From CAVVEC01 sp963747105 (GTDB taxonomy: Bacteria; Acidobacteriota; Terriglobia; Terriglobales; Acidobacteriaceae), in the NCBI GenBank assembly GCA_963747105.1, contig CAVVEC010000016.1, positions 248,001-312,000 of the forward strand: a stretch of DNA of 64,000 bases, read 5' to 3'. Position numbers and translations under genes: made by a program. How positions within the stretch are numbered: the stretch's first letter is position 1; each line of letters starts with the position of its first letter. The notes below the pieces were generated by a model, which had not been told where the DNA came from, did no database searches, and saw only the letters and a list, made by a program, of their open reading frames with translations. Positions 8,014 to 17,426 of this stretch are shown one piece after another.

Positions 8014-10491
8014 ATGTCAAAGCTCACCTTTGCAGTTTTCGGCTGGACAATTTTCGCGCTGCTGGGGGCAAGCACGCGTGCACGGGCGCAGCAACCGGTA
8101 TCGCCGTACTTTTTCGGCATGTCCATGACCGGCGCAGAGATCAATGGCGAGCCTTGGCCGGTGGTCCCTTTCAGCGGGATCCGCCTGTGGGATAGCGACG
8201 TGCCGTGGTCGACGCTCAACCCTGCGCCTGGGGTCTACGACTGGAGACTTCTAAACATCTGGATGAATCAGGCCAAGCAGAACGGTCTGGATATAGACTA
8301 TTGCTTCGGCCGGGTGCCTGCCTGGGCCTCCTCCAATGCCCACGACAAATATTGTGCTAACGAACCCGGCTCGTGTGATCCACCCAGGGACCTCAATCCC
8401 GACGGGAGCGGTACGGATCAGGCTTGGAGAGATTTCGTCACCGCCATAGCTACTCATGCCGCTGGCCGCATTCATTACTGGGAGCTGTGGGATGAGTTTC
8501 CCGATCCGATGCGCTGGCATTGGCAGACCAAAGGGAAAGGAAACGCAACTGCACAGCAATTGGTCCGCATGGCGCAGGACGCGCGCGAGATCATCAAGAG
8601 GATCGACCCGTCCGCGGTGGTTATAAGTCAGTCGGGCGCGCTGAGGTTTGACTTGGATTACCCCAGATGGGAATCTTGGGCGCAGGCGGGCGGTGGCAAC
8701 TACGCGGACATAATTGCATTTCACTCCTATGTTCAGCTCAACACGAAAGGTGCTCCGATCCCGGAAACCTTGGTGGGTTTGCTGCAGGGATACACGAACT
8801 ATCCTTTTGGGGCGAGTGGTTTTTTTGGCTTCCTCCAGACGTACAACTTGACCCAGCCGCTGTGGAATACGGAAGGCAGTTGGGCAGCCGACATAGCCGG
8901 CTTGCGCGACCCGGATGAACAGGCTGGCTTTCTTGTCCGGTTTTACGCTTTGAACCTATCCTTAGGCGTGTCACGCTTTCATTGGTACGAGTGGGATAAC
9001 ACGTATGGAATCGGGTCGCTGTGGAAATGGTTCACGCGCTGGGATTTGGCCTTGCCCAACGCCAACGGCAATGTAAGTGTAATGGTGGGCTTTGGCGATG
9101 GCAGCTTCCAAGCCGCAGTGAACAACGGGGCGGGCAGCAACCCGGATGCGGCGGCGGTGGGCGATTTCAACAACGACCAGGCACTTGATCTGGTAGTGGC
9201 CAACAAAGGCAGCAACGACGTCACCACGATATTGGGCAACGGGGACGGCACCTTTAAGGCGGGAGTGTCGTCAGCGGCGGGCAACAGCCCGGTGTCTGTA
9301 GCCGTGGCAGATTTCAATAAAGACGGCAACCTGGACGTGGTCGTGGCCAACGCCACCACTAGCGGCACCGTGAGTGTGCTGTTGGGCAAAGGGGATGGCA
9401 CCTTCCAGACGCCGGTGTCTTACAACGTGGGTTCCAATCCGTCCTCGGTGGCAGTGGGCGATTTCAATAATGATGGCTATCCTGACATCGCGGTGGCCAA
9501 CGCGGGCAGTGGCACCGTGAGTGTGCTGCAGAATAACGGCAGCGGCGGGTTCGGGACTGCGGTGCCCTACACGGTTGGGAATAGCCCGTCCGCGGTGGCT
9601 GTCGGTGATTTCAATAACGACACCTATGCCGATTTGGCGGTCACCAATGGAGGCGATGGCACGGTGAGTGTACTGTTGAACAATGGCAGCGGCAGCTTCG
9701 AAACTGCGGCGACCTACACGGTTGGGAATGGCCCCTCTGCGGTGGCCGTGGCGGATTTCAACAAGGACACCTATGCTGATTTGGCGGTCGCGAATCAAAC
9801 CGACGGCTCTGTGAGTGTGCTGACGAACAATAAAGACGGCACCTTCGGGAGCGCGGACACTTACGCGGTCGGTAGCCAACCCGTCTCGATTGTGGCGGAG
9901 GACTTTAACGGCGACGGCGACTACGACATCGGCACAGCGAACAAGGGCGACAGTACCGTGACCACGCTTGAGCACTGCGTGGGCAAGAATTGTAGCCACG
10001 CTTTCAACCCGGCAATGCCCACCAATGTGGGGAGCAGCCCGGTGGCTATGACGGTGGGAGCTTTCGATGTTGTCGGCAACCACGATCCGGGGACGCTGCT
10101 TAAAGCTGGGGTTGCTTACGAGAGCGTTTACAACTGGTTGGTGGGAAACACCATCAGCACAGCCTGCAACGGGCCAATTCCGGACCTAAGTAACCCAACC
10201 CAGGGGGTGTGGACCTGCAGGATGGCCGGCGCGAATGGTTATCAGGCACAACTCGTGTGGTACATGGACAACACCTATCAAAATGGGTGTGCCCACAATC
10301 AGTGTAATTACGTGAACTACACAGTTGATCCAGCCCAGTACGCTCAATACCGGACGCCGTATGGTCAAGTCTATCCGATTCCCGAGAATGGGATCGTGCC
10401 TATTGGCTATATCCCAATTCTGCTGGAGAACCACAACGCGCCCCTGCGGCCCAATGCGATTGTGCGACGCAAACCAAGGGCGGACAAGTAG
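8014..10491 (+). CDS. Secreted glycosidase (TIM barrel) with an FG-GAP propeller inserted in the catalytic domain
   Basis: 825 aa. The ATG at 8014 follows GGGAGG and gives a signal peptide ending near RARAQQ. Residues about 28-340 are a clan GH-A-like TIM barrel: IRLWDSDVPWSTLNPAPGVY, then YWELWDEF with the likely acid/base E161, and LWNTEGSW with the likely nucleophile E287. At about residue 345 the barrel is interrupted by about five FG-GAP/VCBS blades (VAVGDFNNDGYPDIAVANAG type, Ca-binding DxNxDGxxD loops). From about 690 the glycosidase sequence resumes: GTLLKAGVAYESVYNWLVG, then VWTCRM and PILLEN, which in relatives follows directly after the barrel. A beta-glycan target is likely but not determinable. 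Confidence 0.8.
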   Translation: MSKLTFAVFGWTIFALLGASTRARAQQPVSPYFFGMSMTGAEINGEPWPVVPFSGIRLWDSDVPWSTLNPAPGVYDWRLLNIWMNQAKQNGLDIDYCFGRVPAWASSNAHDKYCANEPGSCDPPRDLNPDGSGTDQAWRDFVTAIATHAAGRIHYWELWDEFPDPMRWHWQTKGKGNATAQQLVRMAQDAREIIKRIDPSAVVISQSGALRFDLDYPRWESWAQAGGGNYADIIAFHSYVQLNTKGAPIPETLVGLLQGYTNYPFGASGFFGFLQTYNLTQPLWNTEGSWAADIAGLRDPDEQAGFLVRFYALNLSLGVSRFHWYEWDNTYGIGSLWKWFTRWDLALPNANGNVSVMVGFGDGSFQAAVNNGAGSNPDAAAVGDFNNDQALDLVVANKGSNDVTTILGNGDGTFKAGVSSAAGNSPVSVAVADFNKDGNLDVVVANATTSGTVSVLLGKGDGTFQTPVSYNVGSNPSSVAVGDFNNDGYPDIAVANAGSGTVSVLQNNGSGGFGTAVPYTVGNSPSAVAVGDFNNDTYADLAVTNGGDGTVSVLLNNGSGSFETAATYTVGNGPSAVAVADFNKDTYADLAVANQTDGSVSVLTNNKDGTFGSADTYAVGSQPVSIVAEDFNGDGDYDIGTANKGDSTVTTLEHCVGKNCSHAFNPAMPTNVGSSPVAMTVGAFDVVGNHDPGTLLKAGVAYESVYNWLVGNTISTACNGPIPDLSNPTQGVWTCRMAGANGYQAQLVWYMDNTYQNGCAHNQCNYVNYTVDPAQYAQYRTPYGQVYPIPENGIVPIGYIPILLENHNAPLRPNAIVRRKPRADK

Positions 10492-10663
10492 GGCAACAGC
10501 CATCACCTTTCGACTCCAGAACGGAAACGCTCGTCTGGGAAGTCATTGCAGCGCACCCCGGCTCATGTCCACCGGTCAGGGACGACACCTGGGCCCCGGC
10601 CATCGTACTGAAAACAACCGATGTCAGAACAGTCCCAACCAACTGCACACACTTACGTCGCAT
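10400..10663 (-). CDS. Possible small secreted protein next to the IS
   Basis: 87 codons. GGGAGG lies 5 bases before the ATG at 10663, and the first 28 residues (MRRKCVQLVGTVLTSVVFST, then MAGAQ) look like a signal peptide. The rest is Cys-rich (CCPTCPPLVC) and runs antisense over the last 92 bases of the glycosidase gene, which argues against a full-length real product. The IS1595 element begins only 42 bases upstream and may have cut its promoter away. I read it as the 5' end of a damaged gene; low confidence. Confidence 0.3.
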   Translation of the reverse strand: MRRKCVQLVGTVLTSVVFSTMAGAQVSSLTGGHEPGCAAMTSQTSVSVLESKGDGCCPTCPPLVCVAQSHWAAGARCGSPAELGYSQ

Positions 10664-10704
10664 AAACACCTCCCGTACGCGCGACATTGCGTTATCTAGC
10701 TAAC

Positions 10705-10728
10705 TTTTGCTTATCCGGTTGTTTCAGC
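10705..10728 (+). repeat. Left terminal inverted repeat of the IS1595 element
   Basis: 24 bases exactly complementary to 11734-11757. The transposase stop codon TAA is read from within this repeat on the minus strand. Confidence 0.85.
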
Positions 10729-11708
10729 AACACGCAATAGCTTGGGGTCGGGCGTTGTCGGACGAGTGGAAAGGTCCACGGCGCCGCGTATTTGTTTATA
10801 AGTTGTAGGTTTGCGCCCGGTTCCAAGGCCGAGCAGGGTCTGGAACGCGGCCATGGGTTGCCTGCGGCGATTGTGGCGAAAAACAAATTCATCGAGATAA
10901 ACCTGGAGCTGATCGCGGCTCACGCCGTGCTAGGTCCCGATCAGCCATTGCTGCAGATTCCCGATTGCGCGGTCTGCCAAGGGCACCGCCGACTTCGCGC
11001 CTTGCCGCAGCTCGATTCGCAGGGGTTGGCTGCGGGGGACGTGTTGAAAACCAGCTTCTGGCAATCCGGTGAAGCTCTTCAGGCCGTCGGTATATACCGT
11101 GGAGCCTGCCTCCACGTTTTGTTTAAGGAAGGCGATCAACGTTGTACTTTTGAAATCCGGGATGACGGCCATGCGAGCGCGCCCGCTGGCGCGACCGCGT
11201 TTCTCCACCGCTACGAGGACCAGTGCCGCTTTACGACCTTTGAGTTGCCGGCTTCCGCGTAAACCGGCCTGCGTCCCTCAACCCACGTCTCATCGACTTC
11301 CACTTCGCCCCGTAACGGCTCACGTGCCAAGTTGATCATCGCTCGCCGGAATTTGTGCAGCATCATCCACCCTGTTTCATACCGTTCCAGGGCAAGCTGG
11401 CGCTGCAACAGTAATGCGGAAATGCCACGCTTATCCGTAGTCATCAGGTACGCTGCCCAGAACCAAACTGTTAGCGGTGTCTTCGTATTGTGCAGAATCG
11501 TCCCAGCGGTCAGCGAAACCTGGTGGCGACAGCCGGTGCATTGCCAGCGTTTGAGCTTCAGCAATTCATAGGCGCGCTGGTTCCCACATCGCGGACACAC
11601 GAAGCCGTCCGGCCAGCGGCAGGCGGCCAAATACTGCTGGCAACCGTCCTCGGTGGCAAACTTCGACTGGAATTCGCGCAAAGTTTTCGGAAACGACGGG
11701 CGAGGCAC
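10711..11708 (-). pseudogene. IS1595-family transposase, one frameshift and one internal stop
   Basis: The N-terminus at 11708 (MPRPSFPKTLREFQSKFATE) is followed by the zinc-ribbon CPRCGN...WQCTGCRHQ of IS1595 transposases, then VDETWVEG carrying the first catalytic Asp. Near 11240-11250 one base is lost: the frame leaves AEAG and resumes as LKGRKAALVLVAVEKRGRAS, continuing through VYTDGLKSF (second catalytic Asp). A TAG at 10930-10932 stands where relatives have a His codon (WLIGT-stop-HGVSRDQ). The final part, YLDEFVFRHNRRR, holds the late conserved region. With both lesions the element cannot move by itself unless the lesions are sequence errors. Confidence 0.85.
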
Positions 11709-11733
11709 CCACTTACACTACCGCTTGTGGTCG

Positions 11734-11757
11734 GCTGAAACAACCGGATAAGCAAAA
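11734..11757 (-). repeat. Right terminal inverted repeat of the IS1595 element
   Basis: Perfect complement of the 24-bp left end. It is followed at 11758 by the direct repeat GCTAAC. Confidence 0.85.
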
Positions 11758-11975
11758 GCTAACTAAATGCTAGGACCGCAGAAACTCAATTTGCAGTAAT
11801 CTGGCGCGCTTTTTGCTCTTGGCCTGAGATGGGGCGCGAACCACCGCAGTTGGGCTGAATCGCGAGAGCGCCGCCAATCAACTGCTCACAATGTCCTGTG
11901 ACAAGGGTCGCAGAACCTACCTCAATCTGCGGAGTAGAATATCGACCGTAAAGTGTATTGCGTAGGAGGTCAGCT

Positions 11976-12440
11976 ATGAAACCGACCGTCAGGAAGCCGG
12001 AGAAACGTACCAGCGGTAAAGCCATCCGCCGCCGCGAACCGGTAGAGCGCACCAGCGCTGCCGGAATCATCCGCCAGATCGGCAATGATTGGGCGCGGCA
12101 CTGGAATGCCGGAGATTTGGAGAGAGTCGTCGCTGCTTACGCTCCGGATGCCGTGTACCTGCCACCGCACCATGAGGCGGTGCACGGGCGCGCCGCCATC
12201 CGCGAGTATTTACAGGGGCCGCTGAGCCACGGGGTCAGTGAACTCGCATTTGACGTTACCTACATCCGGCAGGGCGCCAATGTCGCCTGGGATGTGGGCA
12301 CCTACCGCATGAGCGTGCCCCAGAACGATGGGACAAAAAAGGAGGATCACGGCAAGTACCTGACGGTCTGGAAACATGTCGGGACGAAGTGGCTGATTGC
12401 TGCTGACTCCTGGTCCAGTGATTTGCCGCCGTCGCACTGA
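11976..12440 (+). CDS. SnoaL/NTF2-like (SgcJ/EcaC-type) protein
   Basis: 154 aa. The ATG at 11976 lies 6 bases after GGAGG. A basic N-terminal 30 residues precede an NTF2-like alpha+beta domain: IRQIGNDWARHWNAGDLERVV, YAPDAVYLPP, HGRAAIREYL, then GKYLTVWKHVGTKWLIAADSW. This pattern is typical of the DUF4440/SgcJ family, small cone-shaped domains that bind or convert diverse hydrophobic substrates or act as accessory domains. No signal peptide; probably cytoplasmic. It stands alone between the IS and the TonB gene, so context gives no clue to the substrate. Confidence 0.75.
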   Translation: MKPTVRKPEKRTSGKAIRRREPVERTSAAGIIRQIGNDWARHWNAGDLERVVAAYAPDAVYLPPHHEAVHGRAAIREYLQGPLSHGVSELAFDVTYIRQGANVAWDVGTYRMSVPQNDGTKKEDHGKYLTVWKHVGTKWLIAADSWSSDLPPSH

Positions 12441-12517
12441 AGAATAAGTTGTCGCAACCGGGGAACCTCGGAGAGCGTGAAATGTGAATCCGTTGTGGCG
12501 ATGCAGGCAAGCCGGAC

Positions 12518-13480
12518 ATGAGGGGTAAGCCCATCTCGCCACCATCAGTGCTGCACGCTTTCCTGGTGAGCAGGATGTCCAGCGTCGCAGCCAGTCTCGA
12601 GCCAGAACCCAGTCTCGAGCCAGAGCCGGGCCTTATAACCTCTGAAACCGCCCAGTCCATAGTGCCTACACTCTTCGGCGAGGGCTATGGCCTATACCAA
12701 ACCAGGAAGAGCACAGTGGTTTTGTCTTTCCTTGGCCATGGCCTGGTGTTGTTGCTTCTGTGCATCTCCAGTCGTTACTTGGTGACCCATCGCCACGAGA
12801 TTCGCCAGCAGGTGATGGGTATCGTCACCGATGTCAGTCCTTACATCTTGCCTCAATCACGCACTCAATCCGGGGGCGGCGGCGGCGACCGCGACAAGTT
12901 GGCTGCCTCCAAGGGAGCCTTGCCGCGATTCTCACGCCAGCAGCTAGCTCCTCCGGCAGTGATCGTCCGCAATGAGAATCCTAAGCTCCCGGTCGAACCA
13001 ACGGTTGCTGTGCCAGCGGAAATCCGTCTCCCTCAGATCGGGCTCCTCGGGGATCCCCTCTCCTCAGTTCTGGGACCGCCCTCCAACGGCACCGGATCCG
13101 GTGGGGGCATCGGTTCTGGCAGCGGCGGAGGAGTTGGTTCTGGGCACGGGCCAGGTGTAGGGCCGGGTTGGGGCGGGGGAATCGGAGGAGGAGTCTATCG
13201 CGTCGGTGGAGGAGTGAGCGCACCGCGGGCAATTTACTCTCCAGATCCGGAATTCTCCGAAGAAGCCCGCAAGGCGAAATACCAGGGAACGGTTGTCCTG
13301 TGGCTGGTGGTGGGACCGGAAGGAGGTCCGCACGACATACGCGTGCAACGGTCTCTGGGCATGGGCTTGGACGAAAAGGCAGTGGAAGCCATCGGGCGGT
13401 GGAGATTTGAACCCGCGCGCAAGGACGGCCTTGCAGTGGCTGTTCAAATCAGCGTCGAGGTCACCTTCCGGCTTTATTAG
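12518..13480 (+). CDS. TonB-family energy transducer
   Basis: Up to 320 aa. One transmembrane helix lies at about residues 65-87 (STVVLSFLGHGLVLLLLCIS), followed by a Pro/Gly-rich periplasmic spacer with a long GSGGG run and the TonB C-terminal domain (about 235-320: SPDPEFSEEARKAKYQGTVV, then VEAIGRWRFEPARKDG and VEVTFRLY). The N-terminal block LITSETAQSIVPTLFG is a cytoplasmic segment I know from acidobacterial TonB proteins. The start at 12518 is the longest; an ATG at 12575 (MSSVAAS) is equally possible because neither has a good ribosome site. It presumably energises outer-membrane receptors such as that at 59264. No exbB/exbD genes are adjacent. Confidence 0.8.
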   Translation: MRGKPISPPSVLHAFLVSRMSSVAASLEPEPSLEPEPGLITSETAQSIVPTLFGEGYGLYQTRKSTVVLSFLGHGLVLLLLCISSRYLVTHRHEIRQQVMGIVTDVSPYILPQSRTQSGGGGGDRDKLAASKGALPRFSRQQLAPPAVIVRNENPKLPVEPTVAVPAEIRLPQIGLLGDPLSSVLGPPSNGTGSGGGIGSGSGGGVGSGHGPGVGPGWGGGIGGGVYRVGGGVSAPRAIYSPDPEFSEEARKAKYQGTVVLWLVVGPEGGPHDIRVQRSLGMGLDEKAVEAIGRWRFEPARKDGLAVAVQISVEVTFRLY

Positions 13481-13536
13481 GCTGCTCATATAGCGGATGC
13501 GGGGTGGAAATTTTTCTGGCACATGTCGGTCATCCG

Positions 13537-13715
13537 ATGAGTCTCAAGTCGAAGTTGGTCATTCGTTTTTCGATTGCGACAGCCGCATTCGGAGCTTTCC
13601 TGTTCCTTCCGGCTGGCTCCTTGAGGTATTAGCAGGGCTGGACTTTTCTCACAATTTGGTTTGTCCCCACGCTCGCCGCTTTTGCTTACTTCTACAAACA
13701 CGATCCAGCGTCTAG
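13537..13715 (+). pseudogene. Remnant of an isoprenylcysteine-methyltransferase-like membrane protein
   Basis: From the ATG at 13537 the frame reads MSLKSKLVIRFSIATAAFGA, then FLFLPAGSLRY, a TAG (13630-13632), QGWTFLTIWFVPTLAAFAYF and YKHDPA. This matches the first two membrane helices of the ICMT/PEMT-type methyltransferases; relatives have Trp (TGG) where the TAG stands. Similarity ends after KHDPA, where the usual LVERRL block is missing. A nonsense mutation plus loss of the 3' two thirds; clearly dead. Confidence 0.6.
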
Positions 13716-14010
13716 TACCCCTTCGATACTCCAGCGAAGGCAGGTTCAGGCAACTCCCTTGCTTCGCGATCCGCAGCAGAGTTCTGGGTTCTACTTCCAA
13801 CCGATCGGAAAGCCAACGATTCTCTCCTCGAAAACACAGTCGTGGAATGGTTTTGAGTTCCGCAAACACCTATCGCATTAAATTCTTATCACCCAACTGA
13901 TTGACGGCGATCACTGCGTTCTAGTCCAACTGTCATAGACAATATCCTTGCGTAGGCGTGAGATGAAATTGCAATCGGATCCGTCCGACTGTGCGAGGGA
14001 GGATCTCTCC

Positions 14011-15796
14011 ATGGTTCGCAGCCCAGAAGCAATCGGCCACTCCGGTCAAGCAGGTGTCTTGAGCCCCGACGAGCGCCCAGAGTGGGCGGAGCCTGTAAGC
14101 AACCTACCTTCTTACACGGAGCTCAGCAGCGGTTTTGACTGGTCTGTCGCCGAGCAGGAATTGGGTTACAAGCCGGGCGATCCGATCAACATAGGCTGGA
14201 TGTGCAGCGACCGCATCTGCCAGATGGGTATGGCCGAGAAACCGGCACTGCTCTGGGAAGACTATCAGGGTAACGAAAAACGCTTCACTTACAACGACAT
14301 CAGAACTCTTTCCAACACCATCGCCCATTTCCTGCTTGGCCTCGGCATACTGCCCGGGGAACGGGTTTGTCTGTTCCTGGATCGGGTGCCGGAGCTGTAC
14401 ATCGGGTTCCTTGGCATTCTGAAGATGGGAGCGGTAGCGCAGCCGCTGTTCTCCGCCTTCGGGGAAGAGTCGCTTTGGGTGCGACTGGCCGACGCCGGAA
14501 CCTCCGCGATCGTTACGCAAAAGAAACATGCTTACAAGGTCCGTAAGATCCGCAAGCAGGCTTCCGAATTTGAAATACGTCATTCTGGTGGATGCCGATG
14601 AAGCCTCGCTGCAGCCCCACGAGATTTCCTTTCACATGGAGCAGGCGCCGCGGGTGGAAGACTTCGATGTCTATCCGACGAAAGCGGAGTCTCCCTCGGT
14701 TTTGCACTATACCTCGGGTACGACGGGCCAGCCCAAGGGCGCGCAGCACGTCCACTATTCGATTCTCTCGCAGTACCTCACAGCCAAATGGGTCTTGGAC
14801 TTGCGACCGGATGACATTTACTGGTGCAATGCCGACCCCGGTTGGGTGACCGGGACGTCCTACGGAATCATCGGCCCATGGTCGAATGGCATCACGCAGG
14901 CCGTGCTTGATTCCGGCTTCAATGCGGAACGATGGTACGAGTTCATCGAGAAGCGCCGGGTCACTGTGTGGTATTCGGCACCGACAGCCATCCGCCTTCT
15001 GATGAAGGAAGGAACAGAAATCATCGAGAAGCACGAATTATCGAGCTTGCGTCACTTGGCCAGTGTGGGCGAGCCGCTCAATGCCGAGGCGGTTGTATGG
15101 TCGGAGGAGGCATTCGGGAAGCCCTTTCACGATACATTCTGGCAAACCGAGACCGGCTGCATCGTCATAACGAACTTTCCGGGGATGCAAATCAAGCCTG
15201 GCTCGATGGGCAAGCCGTTCCCGGGAATCACCGCGACGGTGCTGGATCCCAAGACTTACCAACCGATGAGTCAGCCAGGTGTAGCGGGCTTGATTGCCCT
15301 GCGGCCAGGGTGGCCGTCGCAGATTCGCAGCTACTGGAGTAACGAGGCTGGATTCAAAGCGAAATTCAAGAATGGCTGGTATCTGTGTGGTGACCGGGCC
15401 TCGATCGATCGGGACGGCTATTTCTGGTTCATGGGACGGGACGACGACGTCATCAATACTGGTGGGCATCTGGTCGGCCCATTTGAAATTGAATCGGCTC
15501 TCCTAGGATGCCCGTCCGTCGCCGAGTCCGCCGCCGTCGCCAAACCTGATCCGGTCAATATGGAAGTGGTCAAGGCATACGTGACCCTGAAGAAGGGTTT
15601 CACACCGTCGGATGATCTCGAGCTCGAAATCATGAACCATATTCGCAAGCGGTTGTCACCGCTAGCGATGCCGCAGGAGATTGAGTTCGTGGACTCCCTG
15701 CCCAAGACCCGCAGCGGCAAGATCGTGCGCCGCATCCTGCGCTGCAAGGAGTTTCACGAGCCGGTCGGAGATCTCTCGACGATTATGGACGACTAA
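14011..15796 (+). CDS. AMP-forming acyl-CoA synthetase (acetate-CoA ligase-like), frameshifted
   Basis: The start is the ATG at 14011 behind GGGAGG. N-terminal part: TELSSGFDWSVAEQELGY, then the adenylation domain. The P-loop-like YTSGTTGQPKGAQH, the motif DTFWQTETG, YLCGDRASIDRDGYFWFMGR and the C-terminal lysine motif LPKTRSGKIVRRIL are all present, so the enzyme would be catalytically complete. One extra base near 14555-14562 (around AAGCAGGCTTCCG) shifts the frame between IRKQ and LPNLKYVILVD; corrected length is about 594 aa. It activates a carboxylate (acetate or another short or medium acid) as acyl-AMP/acyl-CoA. An acyl carrier protein follows 43 bases later and an alpha-oxoamine synthase after that, suggesting the three act together. 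Confidence 0.85.
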
Positions 15797-15839
15797 AGAC
15801 GGCGTTCCAGAGTGCGCTGTACGGAAAGAGAGGCTGGCA

Positions 15840-16103
15840 ATGGATGAAGTTGGTAACGCAGTTCGCAATTACATTACTCGAGAGTACGTACAAGAGGGAG
15901 ATGATCGGGAGATCACGGAGACGACGCCGCTGATTTCCGGTGGGATTGTGGATTCCTTCTCCATGGTGTCTCTGCTGCGATTCCTGGAAAAGAAGTACTC
16001 GATTCACATTCCGGCGGAGGCGGCCACACCCGAGGCTTTCGATACGGTGCAGAGCATCGTGGCGCTGGTGCATCGTTTTCAGAAAACAGAAGTCAGCGTT
16101 TAA
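15840..16103 (+). CDS. Acyl carrier protein
   Basis: 87 aa. The ATG at 15840 follows GAGAGG. A four-helix carrier domain: ISGGIVDSFSMVSLLRFLEK contains the D-S motif whose Ser should carry 4'-phosphopantetheine, and FDTVQSIVALVHRF forms the last helix. It is diverged from the housekeeping fatty-acid ACP (DSL becomes DSF) and resembles dedicated carriers placed beside acyl-activating enzymes. It lies between the acyl-CoA synthetase and the oxoamine synthase, all on one strand with short gaps. I infer that it receives the acyl group from the synthetase, but this is not shown by the sequence. Confidence 0.85.
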   Translation: MDEVGNAVRNYITREYVQEGDDREITETTPLISGGIVDSFSMVSLLRFLEKKYSIHIPAEAATPEAFDTVQSIVALVHRFQKTEVSV

Positions 16104-16177
16104 CGCCTGCCCCAAGCTGCGACACGCGTACGCAGGGGCACCACATTGGTCCGAATCTCATCACGCGAGGGGGAGCC

Positions 16178-17426
16178 ATGGCCTTCACCAATACGGTTCG
16201 CAATTGCTATCAGACCACGATTGAGGAAATTAAAGCAGCCGGCCTGTTCAAGGAGGAGCGATACATCCATTCTCCGCAGTCCTCAGAGATTGAGGTGGAG
16301 TTTCCCGTCGGATCGACGATCAAGAAGTGCATCAATGTCTGCGCCAACAATTATCTCGGGCTGTCCAGCCATCCCGCGGTGATCGCGGCAGCGCACGCCG
16401 GATTGGACAGCCGCGGCTACGGGATGTCATCGGTGCGCTTCATCTGCGGCACCCAGGACATTCATCGGGAATTGGAGAAACGGCTTACCACGTTTCTCGG
16501 AACCGAAGACACGCTTCTGTTCCCCTCCTGCATGGACGCGAATGCGGGATTCTTTGAAGCGTGCCTGGATGAGCAAGACGTAATGATCGCGGACCGCCTG
16601 GTGCACGCCTCCATCATTGACGGCATGCGCCTGTGCAAAGCGATGCAAGACACTTACAAGCACTCCGACATGGGGCATCTGGAGGAGAAATTGCGGGAGC
16701 ATCAGGACAAGCGCCTCCGCATGGTCATCACCGATGGCGTTTTTTCGATGGACGGTGATATGGCCAGGCTGGCCGACATCGTCGCTCTGGCGGAGGAGTA
16801 CAACGCCATGGTGTTCCTTGACGATTCGCACGCCACCGGCTTCATCGGTCGCACCGGGCGCGGAACCCACGAGCACTGGGGTGTGCTGGGCAAAATTGAT
16901 GTTATCACTACTACGCTGGGCAAAGCACTGGGCGGCGCTTCCGGCGGGTGCGTAAGCGGGCGGCGCGAACTGGTAGAGATGTGCCGCCAGCGGGCACGAC
17001 CGTACCTTTTCTCTAATTCCGTGGCTCCGGTTATCGTCGCGGGGGCGCTGAAAGTTCTGGATCTGATCAGCACCAGCACTGAGCGCCGCGACAAACTGGA
17101 ATGGAATACCAGGTACTGGCGCGGTCTGCTGAAGGATGCCGGCTTCGACATAAAGGAAGGAGAGTACCCCGATCGTGCCGGTCATGCTGTATGACGCCAA
17201 GCTGGCGCAAGAGTTTGCCCGGGATCTTTTTGACCAAGGAGTTTATGCGGTCGGGTTCTTCTTCCCAGTAGTACCGAAAGGGCAAGCCCGCATCCGCACC
17301 CAACTCTCTGCAGCTCATGAAAAGCGTCACCTGGATGTCGCGATCGAGGCTTTCCGCAAGGTGGGCCAAGAACACGGGATCCTGGGTTTGGGAAAGAAGG
17401 AACTCCTCGCAAGGTGCGCGGCGTAG
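16178..17426 (+). CDS. Alpha-oxoamine synthase (glycine C-acetyltransferase/Kbl-like), frameshifted
   Basis: A PLP enzyme of fold type I. The ATG at 16178 follows GAGGGGGAG. NNYLGLSSHPAVIAAAHAGL, YGMSSVRFICGTQDIHRELE, DDSHATGF and the PLP-lysine motif TTTLGKALGGASGG match 2-amino-3-ketobutyrate-CoA ligase and its relatives. An extra C in the CCCC run at about 17168-17171 shifts the frame after KEGEYP; the next frame continues IVPVMLYDAKLAQEFARDLF and ends at 17426. Corrected length is about 415 aa. Such enzymes condense glycine (or another amino acid) with an acyl-CoA or acyl-ACP, or cleave ketobutyrate. No threonine dehydrogenase is adjacent, while an ACP and an acyl-CoA synthetase are, so an acyl-ACP-dependent role is worth considering. 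Confidence 0.85.

Larger units (their letters stand above)
10705..11757 (-). mobile_element. IS1595-family insertion sequence, 1053 bp
   Basis: Bounded by a perfect 24-bp inverted repeat: 10705-10728 (TTTTGCTTATCCGGTTGTTT...) and its complement at 11734-11757. Directly outside both ends lies GCTAAC (10699-10704 and 11758-11763), a 6-bp direct repeat. IS1595 elements usually make 8-bp duplications, so this may be an eroded one. The single transposase gene, on the minus strand, fills the element and its stop lies inside the left repeat. Confidence 0.85.

Noticed and set aside
9271..10083. 270-codon minus-strand frame rich in His/Arg/Val repeats
   Set aside because: Mirror of the FG-GAP repeats of the glycosidase gene.
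13486..13869. 127-codon minus-strand frame
   Set aside because: Overlaps a recognisable methyltransferase relic on the plus strand and has no protein character.
14011..17426. Reading the triplet as a complete sphingolipid pathway
   Set aside because: The synthase looks Kbl-like and no ceramide synthase or reductase gene is near; only kept as a hypothesis.
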